A DNA stretch of 38,217 bases from contig NZ_JACSYA010000043.1 in assembly GCF_029870285.1 (NCBI RefSeq), positions 1 to 38,217 of the forward strand, read 5' to 3'. The notes beneath the pieces are model-generated. The model was not told the origin of the DNA and ran no database searches. It worked only from the letters and a program-made list of their open reading frames with translations. Below, piece after piece: positions 24,583 to 32,336 of the stretch (the stretch's first letter is position 1; each line of letters begins with the position of its first letter). A program made the translations under genes and the position numbers. The DNA is from Delftia sp. PS-11. Its GTDB lineage: Bacteria; Pseudomonadota; Gammaproteobacteria; Burkholderiales; Burkholderiaceae_C.

Positions 24583-25037
24583 CTGGGGCGCCGCCATGCG
24601 ATTTCTGCATCCTGCGTTCCGGCGACGGCGAATCCGCATTCTTTGCCTGCATGGGCCGGTTTTTCGCCTGTCCTGAGGTGCGCCGCGATTGCGGAGGCTA
24701 TCCGCTCAATGATGGGCCGGCCTATCTCTGGTTTGTCGCCCGGCGGCGTTGCGATGGGCGCGTGCTGGGCTTTGTCAGCATCGAGCAGGGAGCTGGCATC
24801 GTGCGCATTCGCCATGGCTATGTCGTTCCCGAAGCACGCGGCCTGGGCCTGTTTCGCCAGCTGCGCAGGCAGGTTCTGGCCCATATCGATGACCAGGGAG
24901 TCCGCTGCGCCACCAGCGTGCCCCTGGCCGATCTTCCTTTTCTGGCCCCCTGGGGCTTCAGGCTCCGGCACCAGCGCGGTGGCTGGGTCACTTTGGAGAG
25001 AACCGTCAATGCAAGAGTTGAGCCACCACATCCTTGA
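24579..25037 (+). CDS. GNAT-like acetyltransferase, Cys-rich, inside the ibrA-ibrB pair
   Basis: A 152-residue protein with a GNAT-like core: the strand VLGFVSIEQG (about 62-72), then IRHGYVVPEARGLGLFRQL, which has the V-P-x-x-R-G-x-G acetyl-CoA pyrophosphate loop (a slightly atypical first position), and an FLAPWGFRLR ending like the GNAT strand 6-7 region. The first 40 residues are unusually rich in cysteine (C7, C10, C24, C31, C38), which could bind a metal. It overlaps ibrA by 4 bases (ATGA 24579-24582) and the ParB-fold gene by 29 bases, so the three are translationally coupled. A cellular substrate is not deducible; acetylation of the partner proteins, a nucleic-acid base or a small metabolite are options. 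Confidence 0.65.
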   Translation: MTGAPPCDFCILRSGDGESAFFACMGRFFACPEVRRDCGGYPLNDGPAYLWFVARRRCDGRVLGFVSIEQGAGIVRIRHGYVVPEARGLGLFRQLRRQVLAHIDDQGVRCATSVPLADLPFLAPWGFRLRHQRGGWVTLERTVNARVEPPHP

Positions 25038-25644
25038 AAAAGCCTCGGCCCTGTTCGGGCAACTGCAGGCGCTGCCCCTGGAGCGCAGGATCGAGACGCT
25101 CAATGCACTCAGAGCCCTGCTGCATGCGCACAGCCCATTCGCCCATGAGCCTGTGGACTGTGTTCAATGGATACCTGGCGATTGCCTTCAGGCCAACGAC
25201 TACAACCCGAATGCAGTCGCTCCGCCGGAGATGCGGTTGCTGGAGCACTCCGTGCGCACGGATGGCTTCACGCAGCCCGTCGTGGTGCACCGGCACGATG
25301 ACGGCTATGTGGTGGTGGATGGATTTCACCGCCAGCGCATCGCCAAGGAGGTGCAGGATATCCGGCAACGGCTGTCCGGCCATGTGCCGGTCGCCATCAT
25401 TGCGCCGGAGCGCTCGGAGCGCGGTGACCGCATGGCCGCGACGATCCGGCACAACCGGGCCCGGGGCGTGCATGCGGTCATGCCCCTGATGGACATCGTG
25501 ACGGAACTGCTGGGCAGCGGCTGGAGCGATGACCAGGTGGCGCAGGAGCTGGGCATGGACGACGACGAGGTGCGGCGCTTCAAGCAGGTGTCCGGCCTGC
25601 CGCAGCTGTTTCGTGACCACCCCTACTCGAAAGCCTGGGAGTGA
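25009..25644 (+). CDS. ibrB: IbrB-like ParB/sulfiredoxin-fold protein
   Basis: A 211-residue protein with a ParB N-terminal-like nuclease/CTPase fold. QPVVVHRHDDGYVVVDGFHR (89-108) contains the catalytic-type loop VDGFHRQRIA (103-112), corresponding to ParB GERRxxA. MAATIRHNRARG (142-153) corresponds to the second ParB box. A helix-turn-helix-like tail WSDDQVAQELGMDDDEVRR (172-190) follows. A helical leader (about 1-45) precedes the fold. The start at 25009 follows GGAGAG (24995-25000) and lies inside the preceding gene. E. coli IbrB is the partner of IbrA. Chromosome partitioning is unlikely because there is no ParA. Nucleic-acid binding or nucleotide hydrolysis is the inference. Confidence 0.8.
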   Translation: MQELSHHILEKASALFGQLQALPLERRIETLNALRALLHAHSPFAHEPVDCVQWIPGDCLQANDYNPNAVAPPEMRLLEHSVRTDGFTQPVVVHRHDDGYVVVDGFHRQRIAKEVQDIRQRLSGHVPVAIIAPERSERGDRMAATIRHNRARGVHAVMPLMDIVTELLGSGWSDDQVAQELGMDDDEVRRFKQVSGLPQLFRDHPYSKAWE

Positions 25645-25646
25645 GC

Positions 25647-25685
25647 GCAGGCGGCCCGCTCCCGGCATTTCGCAGGCCCGCCTGC
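25647..25685. terminator. Large inverted repeat between ibrB and the tannase gene
   Basis: GCAGGCGG (25647-25654) and CCGCCTGC (25678-25685) with a 23-base loop lie between two convergent stop codons. No T-run follows, so it is either a weak bidirectional terminator or chance pairing in GC-rich DNA. Confidence 0.3.
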
Positions 25686-25698
25686 CTGGGGCCATCCG

Positions 25699-27378
25699 CT
25701 ATTGCACGGCGCAGACAAAGCTGGCGGCATCCTCCACGCTGCCCGAACCCTTGTACTTAGCGAACTTCGGGTATGCGCACAGCGGGCGTGTGCGGTTGGG
25801 GAAGTCCGTGCTGGAGGGCAGGGCGCGGGCGGCAATGGTTTCGGGCGCGATGCCTTTCTCCACCCAGTCCACCATGGTCTGTATGGAGTCGAAGGTATCC
25901 GTGGCCGGACCGCCCGAGCAATGGTTCATGCCTGGGACCAGGAAGGTGCGCGCAAAGCCTTGCGTGGATTCCATGCCGCCATTGCGTGCGGCCAGCCGCT
26001 CGTAATAGTCGATGGTGTCCTGCGCCGAGAAGATCGGATCGGACATGCCGTGGATGAACAGCATCTTGCCGCCGCGCTGGCGATAGGCACTGAGCTGGTC
26101 GTCACGGTAGGTATCGTAGATCGCCGAATAGGCCTGCATGCGCGCCGGATCGGTATCGAAGTTGAAGGTCAGCGGATTGAAGGTCAGATCGGGGGGCGTG
26201 AAGAACTCATTGACCATGGCGTCCACGATCAGCGTGATGTAGCGGGAGTCCGGCGTGGCCGTGGTGGAGCTGCCCAGCGTCCAGTTGCGCCAGCCGGGCG
26301 CGGCCAGGCCCGGGTCCCAGGGCTGGCCCGCGTACAGGGCCTGCCCGGCCGTGTTGCGTGGCCCCGCGAAGACATTGCGCAGCGCGTTCACCTGGGCGCC
26401 GCTGAGGCAGTCGGCTCCCTTTGCGCCTGTGCATTGCAGTACCCCGGGGTCGAAGCGGCAGGCCTTGACGTTGTTCACCATGCCATCGGCCACGCCATCG
26501 GCGGCATCGCATGATGCGGTCACGGCCTTGGCCACCAGATTCAGGTCTGCGTTGCTGAAGGCCTGGGACAGAATGCGCTTGCCGCTGGCATCGGCCGGCG
26601 CGATGGCATCCATCTGTATGGTGTTCCACATGGCGGCAATCGTGGCGCCGCTGGACACCCGCATCGCGGGCGCGCCCGCCGTGATGGCATCGAAGTAGTC
26701 GGGAAAGCGCTGCGAGAACACCATGCCCTGGCGCCCGCCGCCGGAGCAGCCGGAAAAGTACGAGTGGTCGGGCTTGCGGCCGTAGCGCGTCGCAATCAGC
26801 GACTTGGCGGCCACGGCTGTTTTGTCATAGGCGTTGTAGGCATGGTCCAGGCGCGCCTGCGGGTCTGCTCCGAAGCTGGCCGTCGTGCCGCTGTGCCCGG
26901 CGTCGGTGGAGACCACGGCAAAGCCCTGGCCCAGCGGCGAGGGCGTGCCGCCCGAGATGCTGGAGCTCAGCGAGGTGTCGCGCAGAATGCCGTCGTTGCC
27001 GCCGCCGCCGATGAAGAGGAAGCGGCCATTCCATTGGTCCGGCAGGCTCAGTTGAAAGCCGATGGCGTAGTCTTTGCCATCCACGCCGACACGCGGATTG
27101 ATGGCGCCGGTGACCACGCAGTGGCCGGGCAGAAAGGCGCCGGTGCTGGCGCCACCGGGCCGGCGCGTATCCGCCGCCACATAGCTGGTGGACAGGCGGG
27201 TGTTCGCCAGGCCCGCCCTGGCGGGCAGGTCGGAGCAGGCAGCGGCTGGCGTGGCCTGTTCCGCCAGGATGGCTGTGCTGCCGCCGCCGCAGCCGGCCAC
27301 CAGCAAGGCGGCCGCCAGGGCGGCCATGGTGGAGGGAAGGGCAGGCCGCAGGGCCTGTGTGCAATAGGTGGTTTTCAT
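25699..27378 (-). CDS. Tannase/feruloyl esterase family lipoprotein
   Basis: A 559-residue alpha/beta hydrolase of the tannase-feruloyl esterase family. The signal is a lipobox (LLVAGC, C30), so it is probably an outer-membrane or periplasmic lipoprotein. The nucleophile is S212 in SGCSGGGRQG, D447 lies in HGMSDPIF, and H486 with C487 in PGMNHCSGG; C211 and C487 form the disulfide typical of the family. The lid domain carries a Ca2+-type loop CDAADGVADGMVNN (290-303). The enzyme likely splits gallate or hydroxycinnamate esters from plant material, or a related aromatic ester (MHETase belongs to this family). The start follows CAGGAGA. It is convergent with the ibr cassette. Substrate cannot be fixed from sequence. 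Confidence 0.85.
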   Translation of the reverse strand: MKTTYCTQALRPALPSTMAALAAALLVAGCGGGSTAILAEQATPAAACSDLPARAGLANTRLSTSYVAADTRRPGGASTGAFLPGHCVVTGAINPRVGVDGKDYAIGFQLSLPDQWNGRFLFIGGGGNDGILRDTSLSSSISGGTPSPLGQGFAVVSTDAGHSGTTASFGADPQARLDHAYNAYDKTAVAAKSLIATRYGRKPDHSYFSGCSGGGRQGMVFSQRFPDYFDAITAGAPAMRVSSGATIAAMWNTIQMDAIAPADASGKRILSQAFSNADLNLVAKAVTASCDAADGVADGMVNNVKACRFDPGVLQCTGAKGADCLSGAQVNALRNVFAGPRNTAGQALYAGQPWDPGLAAPGWRNWTLGSSTTATPDSRYITLIVDAMVNEFFTPPDLTFNPLTFNFDTDPARMQAYSAIYDTYRDDQLSAYRQRGGKMLFIHGMSDPIFSAQDTIDYYERLAARNGGMESTQGFARTFLVPGMNHCSGGPATDTFDSIQTMVDWVEKGIAPETIAARALPSSTDFPNRTRPLCAYPKFAKYKGSGSVEDAASFVCAVQ

Positions 27379-27472
27379 GGGGTGTCTCCTGTCGCCCGAG
27401 CGTAAGTCCGGGGACCGGGGACACCTGTCATCTCAGAGGATGACGGGATAACCCGCCCATTGCCATCCGGGA

Positions 27473-28663
27473 TCAGAGGCGGCGCAGCCGCTGCACGGCC
27501 TCGCGCAGCGTGGCGTCCTGCTTGGCAAAGCAAAAACGCACCACGCGCTGATCGAAGCCATCGCCGTAGAAGGCTGACAGCGGAATGGCAGCCACGCCGT
27601 GCGTGCGCACCAGCCACTGGCAGAAGGCGGCCTCGCCCAGATCCGAGACCTGCGAAATGTCGGCGCAGACAAAATAGGTGCCAGCTGTGGGCAGCAGCTT
27701 CAGGCGCGAGCCGGCAAGCCCCTCGCAAAACAGGTCGCGCTTGGCCTGGTAGAACGCCGGCAGCTGCAGATAGGGCGCGGGGTCGCGCATGTACTGCGCC
27801 AGGCCCATCTGCATGGGCGTGTTGACGGTGAAGACATTGAACTGGTGAACCTTGCGGAACTCGGCCGTCAGCGCGGCCGGTGCCGCCACAGTGCCCACCT
27901 TCCAGCCTGTGACATGGTAGGTCTTGCCAAAGCTGGAGATGATGAAGGCGCGTGCTGCCAGCCCCTCGAAGCGCGCCGCGCTCTGGTGCTGCTGGCCGTC
28001 GTAGACCATGTGCTCGTAGACCTCGTCGCTGATCAGCAGCACATCCGTAGGGGCCAGCAGCGCCTCCAGCGCGCGCATGTCGGCATCGCTCCAGACGGTG
28101 GCGCTGGGATTGTGCGGGCTGTTGATGATCAGCAGCCGCGTGCGTGGCGTGATGGCTGCTGCAATCCTGGCAAAGTCGGGCTTGAAGGTGCCGGGCGTCA
28201 GCGGCACGCGCACCGCCACGCCGCCCGCCAGCTCGATGTTGGGCACATAGCTGTCATAGCAGGGGTCGAGCACGATGACCTCGTCGCCCGGATGCACGGT
28301 CGCCAGAATGGCCGTCAAAATGGCCTGCGTGGCGCCGGCCGTGATGGTGATGTCGGTGGCGGCATCATAGCGGCGGCCGTACAGGGCCTCTATCTTGGCG
28401 GCCACGGCTTCGCGCAGCGGCGCCAGGCCGGTCATGGGTGGGTACTGGTTGTGGCCGGCCTGCATCGCTGCCGTGACCGCATCGACCAGGCGCGGATCGC
28501 AGCCGAAGTCTGGAAAGCCCTGGCCCAGGTTCACGGCCTGGTGCTCGGCAGCCAGGGCCGACATGGTGGTGAAAATGGTCGTGCCCACATTGGGCAGGCG
28601 GCTGGGGAAGGCGGGAGTGCGGTGTGTCTCGTGCTGTGCAGAGGTCATGGCGATAGCGGACAA
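27473..28663 (-). CDS. Class I/II pyridoxal-phosphate aminotransferase (YbdL/methionine type)
   Basis: A 396-residue fold type I aminotransferase. N-terminal substrate loop NLGQGFPDFGCDP (45-57), the ITAGATQAI cofactor motif (107-115), NSPHNPS (181-187, N185), DEVYEHMVY (213-221, D213 and Y216) and the Schiff-base lysine K247 in SSFGKTYHVTGWKVG. RVVRFCFAK near the C-terminus holds the alpha-carboxylate arginine. The VTGWKVG and YEHMVYDG context resembles E. coli YbdL and betaproteobacterial methionine aminotransferases and kynurenine aminotransferases, so it probably uses methionine, aromatic or kynurenine-like amino acids with a 2-oxo acid. Two starts are possible, at 28663 and 28648. It lies between the tannase and cysB, all on the minus strand. 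Confidence 0.85.
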   Translation of the reverse strand: MSAIAMTSAQHETHRTPAFPSRLPNVGTTIFTTMSALAAEHQAVNLGQGFPDFGCDPRLVDAVTAAMQAGHNQYPPMTGLAPLREAVAAKIEALYGRRYDAATDITITAGATQAILTAILATVHPGDEVIVLDPCYDSYVPNIELAGGVAVRVPLTPGTFKPDFARIAAAITPRTRLLIINSPHNPSATVWSDADMRALEALLAPTDVLLISDEVYEHMVYDGQQHQSAARFEGLAARAFIISSFGKTYHVTGWKVGTVAAPAALTAEFRKVHQFNVFTVNTPMQMGLAQYMRDPAPYLQLPAFYQAKRDLFCEGLAGSRLKLLPTAGTYFVCADISQVSDLGEAAFCQWLVRTHGVAAIPLSAFYGDGFDQRVVRFCFAKQDATLREAVQRLRRL

Positions 28664-28703
28664 AGGCGCAAAAGGGCCCGCAGGGGGCCTGGGGCAGTGG
28701 GTT

Positions 28704-29645
28704 TCAGAGTTCGTAGTCGTGCACGTGGCCGCTCATGGCACGCATGATGAGGTCGCGCGTGAGCCGGTCGCTGAGCAGCTCGGCGAACTTGTAGACGAAA
28801 TTGCGCAGATAGGCCCCGCGCTTGATCGCGACGCGCGCCACGCTCTGGCCGAACAGGTGGCCCATGGGGCGCACGGCCAGATCGCCGATGGGGTCGTCGC
28901 GCATGGCCATTTCGGCCACGATGCCGACGCCCAGGCCCAGGCGCACATACGTCTTGATCACGTCGGAATCGATGGCCTCCAGCACGATGCGCGGGCGCAG
29001 CCTGCGCATGGCGAAGGCCTGATCGATCTTGCCCCGGCCCGTGAACGAAGGGTGGTAGGTGATCAGTGATTCATGGGCGATGTCGTCCAGCGTGATGCGC
29101 TCTTTCTGCGTCAGTGGATGGCTGTTGGGCAGCACCAGCACATGCTGCCATTCGTAGCAGGGCAGGGTGACCAGATCGGGGTAGTCGGCGAGGGACTCGG
29201 TGGCCATGCCGATGTCGGCCACCTCGTCGATGACCATGCGCGCGACTTCGGCCGGCGTGGCCTGGTGCAGGCTGATCGTGACCTTGGGATAAATTTCGCG
29301 CAGCCTGGCCACAGCCGGTGGCAGCACATAGCGCGCCTGGGTGTGGGTGGTGGCAATCGACAGCGTTCCGCTGTCCTGGGCGCTGTACTGCTCGCCGATG
29401 CGCTTGAGATTGCCGATCTCGCGCATGATGAGTTCGATGCTCTTGAGCACCTCCAGGCCTGGCTCGGTGATGCGCTTGAGGCGCTTGCCGTGGCGGGCAA
29501 AGATGTCGATGCCCAGCTCCTCCTCCAGCTCGATGATGGCCTTGGAGACGCCGGGCTGGGAGGTATGAAGGGCTTTGGCGGCTTCGGTGAGATTGAGGTT
29601 GCGGCGCGCCGCCTCTTGTACGAATCTGAATTGGTGGAGGTTCAT
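28704..29645 (-). CDS. cysB: CysB-family LysR regulator of sulfur assimilation
   Basis: A 313-residue LysR-type regulator. The winged helix-turn-helix lies at about residues 18-40 (NLTEAAKALHTSQPGVSKAI), followed by ELEEELGIDIFARHGK. TTHTQARYVLP (96-106) is the anion/inducer-binding signature of CysB and Cbl, which sense N-acetylserine and sulfate or thiosulfate. The start at 29645 (MNLHQFRFV) matches CysB; 70 upstream codons are open but unlike it. In the cell it should activate sulfate uptake and reduction genes. The upstream neighbour is the siroheme chelatase gene cbiX, a cofactor gene for sulfite reductase. A CATAAT on the minus strand (29673-29678) is a candidate -10 element, and the AT-rich DNA up to 29710 may hold an autoregulatory site. 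Confidence 0.9.
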   Translation of the reverse strand: MNLHQFRFVQEAARRNLNLTEAAKALHTSQPGVSKAIIELEEELGIDIFARHGKRLKRITEPGLEVLKSIELIMREIGNLKRIGEQYSAQDSGTLSIATTHTQARYVLPPAVARLREIYPKVTISLHQATPAEVARMVIDEVADIGMATESLADYPDLVTLPCYEWQHVLVLPNSHPLTQKERITLDDIAHESLITYHPSFTGRGKIDQAFAMRRLRPRIVLEAIDSDVIKTYVRLGLGVGIVAEMAMRDDPIGDLAVRPMGHLFGQSVARVAIKRGAYLRNFVYKFAELLSDRLTRDLIMRAMSGHVHDYEL

Positions 29646-29709
29646 GGCGATGACAGCGGGGAACTGTGCGCCATTATGCTTCACTTGTATAAAGAAACGT
29701 TTCGTTATC
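29646..29709 (-). promoter_or_regulatory. cysB promoter and possible CysB autoregulatory site
   Basis: An AT-rich 64-base gap (64% AT by contrast with GC-rich neighbours) separates cbiX from cysB. On the minus strand, CATAAT (complement of 29673-29678) resembles a -10 box. Upstream of it is ATAACGAAACGTTTCTTTATAC, with the half-palindrome GAAACGTTTC (complement symmetric at 29695-29704). The CysB family represses its own promoter, so this site is a likely target. Confidence 0.4.
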
Positions 29710-30105
29710 TCAGTATTCGGTGCTTGCCAGTGCCACCTCGGCCAGCAGCGCGGTGACACGGGGGTTCTCGCCTGCCGAAGGCTCCAGCACGACCTGCAGC
29801 GCCGGATGGCGCTCCCGCAGCGCCTGCACCTGCCTGGGAATGTCTTCCCGTGCATGCTTGCCCGTGCCCAGGAACAGGGGCATCACCGTGATCCGTGTCA
29901 CGCCTGCAGCCAGCAGTTCCTGCGCGGCCTCCAGCAGGTCGGGCGCGCAGGACTCCAGATAGGCGCAGCAGCACAGCAGGGATGGTGACGACTGGCGCAC
30001 CGACTGGAGAACGGCTTCGATGGGCTGGCGCCACTGCGGGTCGCGCGAGCCATGGGCCAGCAGAATCAGGCCGGGAAGAGATGCAGCTTGCATGGGGTTA
30101 TTCAT
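29710..30105 (-). CDS. cbiX: Sirohydrochlorin chelatase, small CbiX/SirB type
   Basis: A 131-residue small chelatase, predicted to insert Fe2+ (siroheme) or Co2+ into sirohydrochlorin. The conserved metal-coordinating histidines are in LLAHGSRDPQW (H18) and FLGTGKHARED (H84), and ITVMPLFLGTGKH is the family's second signature. The length fits the short (CbiXS) form that works as a dimer. Start at 30105 or at Met5 (30093). It starts four bases after the stop of lptG, so it is probably co-transcribed with lptF-lptG. The following gene, cysB, favours siroheme for sulfite and nitrite reductases over cobalamin. Confidence 0.88.
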   Translation of the reverse strand: MNNPMQAASLPGLILLAHGSRDPQWRQPIEAVLQSVRQSSPSLLCCCAYLESCAPDLLEAAQELLAAGVTRITVMPLFLGTGKHAREDIPRQVQALRERHPALQVVLEPSAGENPRVTALLAEVALASTEY

Positions 30106-30109
30106 GGGG

Positions 30110-31216
30110 TCAGCGGCGCAGTACCAGCCAGGTGAAGGCGGTCAGCGACAGCAGGGTATAGAGCATGCCCGGCGCCGCCGCAGTCAGCCAGGGGGACCAT
30201 GTCTGCAGCGTGCCGATGTAGCCGAACACATTGTTGAGAAGGAAAAAGCTGATGCCCGCCATGACGCCGCCGAACACATAGGCGGCAATGCCGCCCGAGC
30301 GGAAGTGCAGGTAGGCGAAAGGCAGGGCCAGCACCACCATCACAAGACAGCTCAGCGGGTAGAAGACCTTGCGCCAGAACTCGATTTCGTACTTTTGCGC
30401 GGCCTGCCCGTTGGCCTCAAGGTGGCGGATGTACTGGAACAGGGAAATCGTGGACATGCGGTCCGGTTTGAGCAGGGCGGCCGATACCATTTCGGCGCTG
30501 ATGCCCGTCTCCCACTCCAGGCTGTCGTGCTGGCTGCGCTCCAGCCGGGTGCGGTCGCCCTCGTGCGTCAGGCGGCTGCTCTGCACGCCCTGCAGCTTCC
30601 AGTTGCCGGTCTCCTCATCGACCTGCGCTGTCTGTGCATGGATCTGGGCTGCAATGCGGCCCTGCCCGTCAAAGTCGAAGATGCGCACGTTGACAAAGTC
30701 TCCAGGCCCCTTGATGGCGCGTACGTTGATGGCAATGGAGTGGTCTGCCTGGCGCTCCTTGAGCCATGCGCCGGTGGCGCCGCTGGACAGCTGGCCCATC
30801 TGCGCTGCCCGCAGCTTCTGCCCGACATTCTCGGCGGCGGGGGCCAGGTAGTCGCCGGTGGCGAAGGTGAGCACCACGAAGCCCAGGCCCAGCACCAGCA
30901 GGGTGCGCAGCGCCAGCCACGGCCCCATGCCGCTGGTGCGCATGATGGTGAATTCCGAACTCTGCGCAAACCGCGCCATCACGTAGATGGTGCCGATCAG
31001 CACGGTGATGGGCGCCAGCTCGTAGAGATGGCTGGGAATGCGCAGCGACACGAACAGCAGCGCATGCGTGATGGTGTAGCCCTCGCTGCCCATGCGCCCG
31101 ACCCAGCGCAGCTCATCGACCAGATCGAAGAAGAAAAACAGCGCCAGAAAGGCCAGGGTGACATAGCCCACGGCCGCAACGATGTCGCGGTAGAGCAGTT
31201 TTCGCAATACCTTCAT
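30110..31216 (-). CDS. lptG: LPS export ABC transporter permease LptG
   Basis: A 368-residue inner-membrane protein of the YjgP/YjgQ family, one half of the LptB2FG permease that drives lipopolysaccharide extraction toward LptC. Six transmembrane helices in the usual 3+3 layout flank a periplasmic beta-jellyroll of about 160 residues (roughly 95-270). The N-terminus MKVLRKLLYRDIVAAVGYV and the late GLVMVVLALPFAYLHFRSGG-like stretch are diagnostic for LptG. The start at 31216 overlaps the lptF stop by four bases (ATGA), so the two subunits are translationally coupled. cbiX follows four bases after its stop. Confidence 0.92.
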   Translation of the reverse strand: MKVLRKLLYRDIVAAVGYVTLAFLALFFFFDLVDELRWVGRMGSEGYTITHALLFVSLRIPSHLYELAPITVLIGTIYVMARFAQSSEFTIMRTSGMGPWLALRTLLVLGLGFVVLTFATGDYLAPAAENVGQKLRAAQMGQLSSGATGAWLKERQADHSIAINVRAIKGPGDFVNVRIFDFDGQGRIAAQIHAQTAQVDEETGNWKLQGVQSSRLTHEGDRTRLERSQHDSLEWETGISAEMVSAALLKPDRMSTISLFQYIRHLEANGQAAQKYEIEFWRKVFYPLSCLVMVVLALPFAYLHFRSGGIAAYVFGGVMAGISFFLLNNVFGYIGTLQTWSPWLTAAAPGMLYTLLSLTAFTWLVLRR

Positions 31217-32313
31217 GCCGATGCCCCTTTGCGGCGCCACAGGTCACGCGGGGACCACCGGTGGTGGCGCGCAGTCAGCACAGCCACGGCCAGCGCCAGT
31301 GTGCCGCCGTGCAGCAGGGCCGTCATGGCCGGCATGCTGAGCTTGGCGGAAGCGACCCAGCTCTCGCCCAGCGTCATCAGGTTGTAGTACACGATGAAGG
31401 CGAACAGCGCGATCATCAGGCTGCTGCTGCCTCCCGCGCGTGGGTTCACGCTGGCGACCGCCAGGCCCAGAATCACGAAATTCAGCGCCGCCAGAGGCAG
31501 CCCCAGGCGCCAGCCCAGCTCGGCGCGGTAGATGGGCTCGGTGCGCGGCAGCAGCAGGTGTGTGGGCGTGCTGCGTGCGGCCAGTTCCTCGGCTGCGGCC
31601 AGATTGCCGTCGCTGCCGATCTGCGTGCCGTACTCCTTGAACTGGCTGACCTTCACCGAGCCATCGCGGGCCTGTGTCTCCATGCGCTGGCCATCGCTGA
31701 GAATGGCCACCCGTTCGCCCTGGATGAATTCCAGCCGCGCGCCGCGTGCCGAGGTGACCGACTCCCGTCCGCGTTCATTGGCCACAATGAAGACATTGGT
31801 GGCCGCCGTGTCGCTGGGCACATCCTTGTCGATGAAGAACACACGCGCGCCGCCTGCGGATTCCTGGAACTCGCCGGGCGCAATCCGGTCAATGTCGCTT
31901 CGCTGCTCGAACTGCGTCTTGATCTGCTCGATCTGCCGGTTGCTCCAGGGCAGGATCAGCAGCCCCAGCACGGTGATCACGGCCAGCACGGGCCAGGCAA
32001 AGCGCAGCAGCGGGCGCAGCAAGGTGGCCAGGCCCTGGCCGGCGGCGAACCAGATCACCATTTCGCTGTCGCGGTACATGCGCGACAGCGAGCCCACGAC
32101 GGAAACGAACAGGCCCAGGCCCAGAATGGTCGGCAACTGCCCCAGCACGGTATAGCCCATGACGAGCAGCACGTCGGAGGGGCTGACATTGCCCTTGTAG
32201 GCTTGGCCCAGCGTGCGGATCAGCATCATGGTCATGACCACGGTCACGAGCACCACGACAGTCGCACCGAAGCTGCGGGCCAGCTCTTTGCGTATGGACG
32301 AATCGAATAACAT
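31213..32313 (-). CDS. lptF: LPS export ABC transporter permease LptF
   Basis: A 366-residue YjgP/YjgQ-family permease, partner of LptG in the LPS transport complex. Seen: MLFDSSIRKELARSFGATVV, six predicted helices, the periplasmic jellyroll (about 125-265; FFIDKDVPSDT, VFIVANERG) and the late helix AALNFVILGLAVASVNPRAG. Only 23 bases separate its start (32313) from the start of pepA on the other strand, the same divergent order known from E. coli, so the two promoters must overlap with coding DNA. No clear ribosome-binding site is visible. It heads an operon lptF-lptG-cbiX and probably overlaps in transcription with cysB. Confidence 0.92.
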   Translation of the reverse strand: MLFDSSIRKELARSFGATVVVLVTVVMTMMLIRTLGQAYKGNVSPSDVLLVMGYTVLGQLPTILGLGLFVSVVGSLSRMYRDSEMVIWFAAGQGLATLLRPLLRFAWPVLAVITVLGLLILPWSNRQIEQIKTQFEQRSDIDRIAPGEFQESAGGARVFFIDKDVPSDTAATNVFIVANERGRESVTSARGARLEFIQGERVAILSDGQRMETQARDGSVKVSQFKEYGTQIGSDGNLAAAEELAARSTPTHLLLPRTEPIYRAELGWRLGLPLAALNFVILGLAVASVNPRAGGSSSLMIALFAFIVYYNLMTLGESWVASAKLSMPAMTALLHGGTLALAVAVLTARHHRWSPRDLWRRKGASA

Positions 32314-32336
32314 TGGATGAAAGGAAAACTCCGATT

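Noticed and set aside
27427..27444. GTCATC/GATGAC hairpin between the tannase and aminotransferase genes as a terminator
   Set aside because: Six-bp stem without a T-run on the minus strand; not distinguishable from chance.
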